A stretch of 64,000 nt of DNA from Streptomyces sp. NBC_01264. GTDB lineage: Bacteria > Actinomycetota > Actinomycetes > Streptomycetales > Streptomycetaceae. This document shows, piece after piece, positions 62,949 through 64,000 of this stretch. Location of the stretch: the NCBI RefSeq assembly GCF_026340675.1, contig NZ_JAPEOX010000001.1:1426001-1490000 (forward strand). The letters are read 5' to 3'. Below the pieces are notes generated by a model that saw only the letters and a program-made list of their open reading frames with translations, had not been told where the DNA came from and ran no database searches. Every line of letters starts with the position of its first letter. Position 1 is the first letter of the stretch. The position numbers and the translations under genes are program-made.

Positions 62949-63611
62949 TCAGACCGCCGGGTGCCGCACCGCCAGGTCCCCGTAGCCTCCCGCCGACCAG
63001 ACCCGGGTCCTGAACTCCTGGAGTGTCATGGCCCGTTCCCCGGCGAAGTGGACCGTGCCGCAGCGGCCGCAGTACCAGCCCTCCGCCCAGACCCGGTCGG
63101 CGGCCACCCGGCCCGGTTCGGTCCGGCGGCGCCAGGCCCGTACGGACCGGCCCGACAAGGCGTACAGGAGCGGGCCGAGGACCAGCGAGGCCGCCGATAT
63201 CCAGCCGAGGTAGGTCGTGGGGTCCTCGATGCCGAAGGGGAGGTCGCCGTCACCCCCGGGGAATCGCGGCGGCGTGCCGCCCTCGAACCACTTCCCCGCG
63301 ATCCCGCCCCAGACGAACGCGCCGATCGACACCAGGACGAACAGCGCCCCGAAGCAGCCCAGCGCGCTGTCGTCCGGCTCGTCCGGGGCCACCGCGAGGG
63401 CCTTGGCCAGCGCCGAATTCTCCTCGCGGGTCGTGACGTTGTCGCCGTCTCCGCCCTTGCTCTCCGTGCTCAGTTTGGCCTTGGCCCGCAGGTACGCGGC
63501 GGACACGCCGAGCACCCGGTCCTCCCGACCGCACCGGGGACAGCTCAACGAGCCCTCGCCGCGCCCGCCTTGGCCCCGTACGCCCGCACCGCTGTCCCTG
63601 AACTCCGCCAT
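62949..63611 (-). CDS. Zinc-ribbon membrane protein, paralogue 2
   Basis: 220 aa. Same layout as its neighbour: knuckle LSCPRCGREDRVLGVSAAYL, a soluble helical stretch, two membrane segments (CFGALFVLVSIGAFVWGGIAG and AASLVLGPLLYALSG), and GWYCGRCGTVHFAGERAMTL. The pair shares ALALAV(A)PDE-type and FEGGTPPR/FTTEPGPE-type linkers of different length, so they are an old tandem duplication. GGGGAGCG precedes ATG 63611. 95 bp lie between the two genes. Function unknown. Confidence 0.85.
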   Translation of the reverse strand: MAEFRDSGAGVRGQGGRGEGSLSCPRCGREDRVLGVSAAYLRAKAKLSTESKGGDGDNVTTREENSALAKALAVAPDEPDDSALGCFGALFVLVSIGAFVWGGIAGKWFEGGTPPRFPGGDGDLPFGIEDPTTYLGWISAASLVLGPLLYALSGRSVRAWRRRTEPGRVAADRVWAEGWYCGRCGTVHFAGERAMTLQEFRTRVWSAGGYGDLAVRHPAV

Positions 63612-63715
63612 CGCTCCCCACCCCGCACCGCACCGCCGGCGCGGCTCCACCCGCCCCGCACCCCGAAGTCCGCACAGCGTAGCCAGCGGACCCGGCACCG
63701 GCCAGGGAAAACGTT

Positions 63716-64000
63716 TCAGCCGATGGGCTCGCTCCACACGCCGGTCTCCAGCATGGTGTCGAGGGTCCGCGCGTACGGGGCGATGTCGAGCCCCTGCTCC
63801 GCCAGCCACGCGTCGGAGTAGTACTTGTCGAGGTAGCGCTCGCCCCCGTCGCAGAGCAGGGTCACGACGCTGCCCGTGCGGCCCTCCGCCACCATCTCCG
63901 AGATGATCTTCAGTGCGCTCCACACCCCGGTTCCGGTGGAACCGCCCGCCTTGCGGCCGATGACCCGCTCCAGCGCCCGGCACGCCGCGACGCTCGCGGC
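63716..64000 (-). CDS. Cysteine synthase/Cds1-family PLP enzyme, 3' part
   Basis: Only the last 94 codons are in the window; the gene continues past the right edge. It reads ASVAACRALERVIGRKAGGS, then TGTGVWSALKIISEM, LLCDGGERYLDKYYSDAWLA, and a closing ETGVWSEPIG. Gly-rich GGSTGTG and CDGGERYLDKYYSDAWL are typical of the C-terminal half of fold-type II cysteine synthase family enzymes. In mycobacteria Cds1 is a cysteine desulfhydrase; whether this one makes or breaks Cys is not visible. Confidence 0.85.
   Translation of the reverse strand, partial: AASVAACRALERVIGRKAGGSTGTGVWSALKIISEMVAEGRTGSVVTLLCDGGERYLDKYYSDAWLAEQGLDIAPYARTLDTMLETGVWSEPIG

Overview
The window reads as a stretch of Streptomyces (or very close actinomycete) chromosome. 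G+C is very high with strong third-position G/C bias, GTG/TTG starts are common, several genes look leaderless, and families typical of Streptomyces are present (streptophobe, DUF6777, DUF6643, DUF6191, DUF4328, SpoIIE/RsbU phosphatases, an FHA-ABC exporter next to a Ser/Thr kinase). One gene carries a rare in-frame TTA leucine codon (29388-29390), the usual mark of bldA control in this genus. I saw no tRNA, rRNA, CRISPR array or prophage block. The only mobile element recognised is one IS110-family insertion sequence near 56.6-58.2 kb.

Layout. 0-2.1 kb: start of a secreted starch-binding-type protein, a gene-poor repeat-rich stretch, and an S4 RNA-binding (Hsp15-like) gene whose last 73 bp are duplicated downstream. 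2.2-5.8 kb: molybdate locus (HTH-TOBE protein, modA lipoprotein, fused modBC). 5.8-9.8 kb: Cys-rich protein, barstar-like protein, UvrA paralogue, VOC protein. 9.8-19.3 kb: phosphodiester glycosidase, DUF4328 membrane protein, multidomain SpoIIE phosphatase, SPFH protein with a very long Gly/Ser region, NlpC/P60 peptidase. 19.3-23.3 kb: DUF6777, streptophobe, small secreted protein. 23.3-27.3 kb: operon of FHA-FHA-ABC transporter, small protein and kinase, resembling the mycobacterial Rv1747/PknF pair. 27.4-33.1 kb: CDF transporter, NUDIX, Tm-1-like protein, receptor-type kinase translationally coupled to a membrane protein, DUF6191. 33.5-41.4 kb: GNAT-AAA+ fusion, membrane glycosyltransferase, channel-like membrane protein, trypsin-like protease, lipoprotein, I36-type inhibitor, AraC regulator. 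41.5-48.8 kb: very large secreted transglycosylase/golvesin-type protein, NUDIX, Lnt, small membrane protein. 48.9-54.0 kb: DJ-1/PfpI operon with a divergent GlxA-type regulator, glutamate racemase-like enzyme, HpnB-type glycosyltransferase. 54.0-64.0 kb: DUF6643, MOSC protein, Rv1733c-like protein, IS110, beta-helix/AAA+ protein, GNAT, SRPBCC, two paralogous zinc-ribbon membrane proteins, and the end of a cysteine-synthase-family gene.

How the parts relate. The molybdate genes form a sensor-plus-transport unit. The FHA exporter and its kinase probably form a phosphorylation-controlled transport module. The second kinase and its ATGA-coupled partner look like a two-protein surface sensor. The DJ-1 gene and divergent GlxA-type regulator share a 207-bp control region with a TGNCATTAATGNCA palindrome. 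Many gene ends carry strong hairpins, and four genes carry short direct duplications that overlap or adjoin their stop codon.

Most unusual signals: the uncoded ~200-bp stretch upstream of the IS110 transposase, which is where IS110 bridge RNAs are encoded; the hairpin-rich 54.0-54.2 kb leader; the GNAT-AAA+ fusion; the orphan barstar; the 26-bp perfect inverted repeat at 33.1 kb; the stop-codon duplications; and an in-frame minisatellite inside a glycosyltransferase domain. Family names come from sequence recognition by eye, without database searches.
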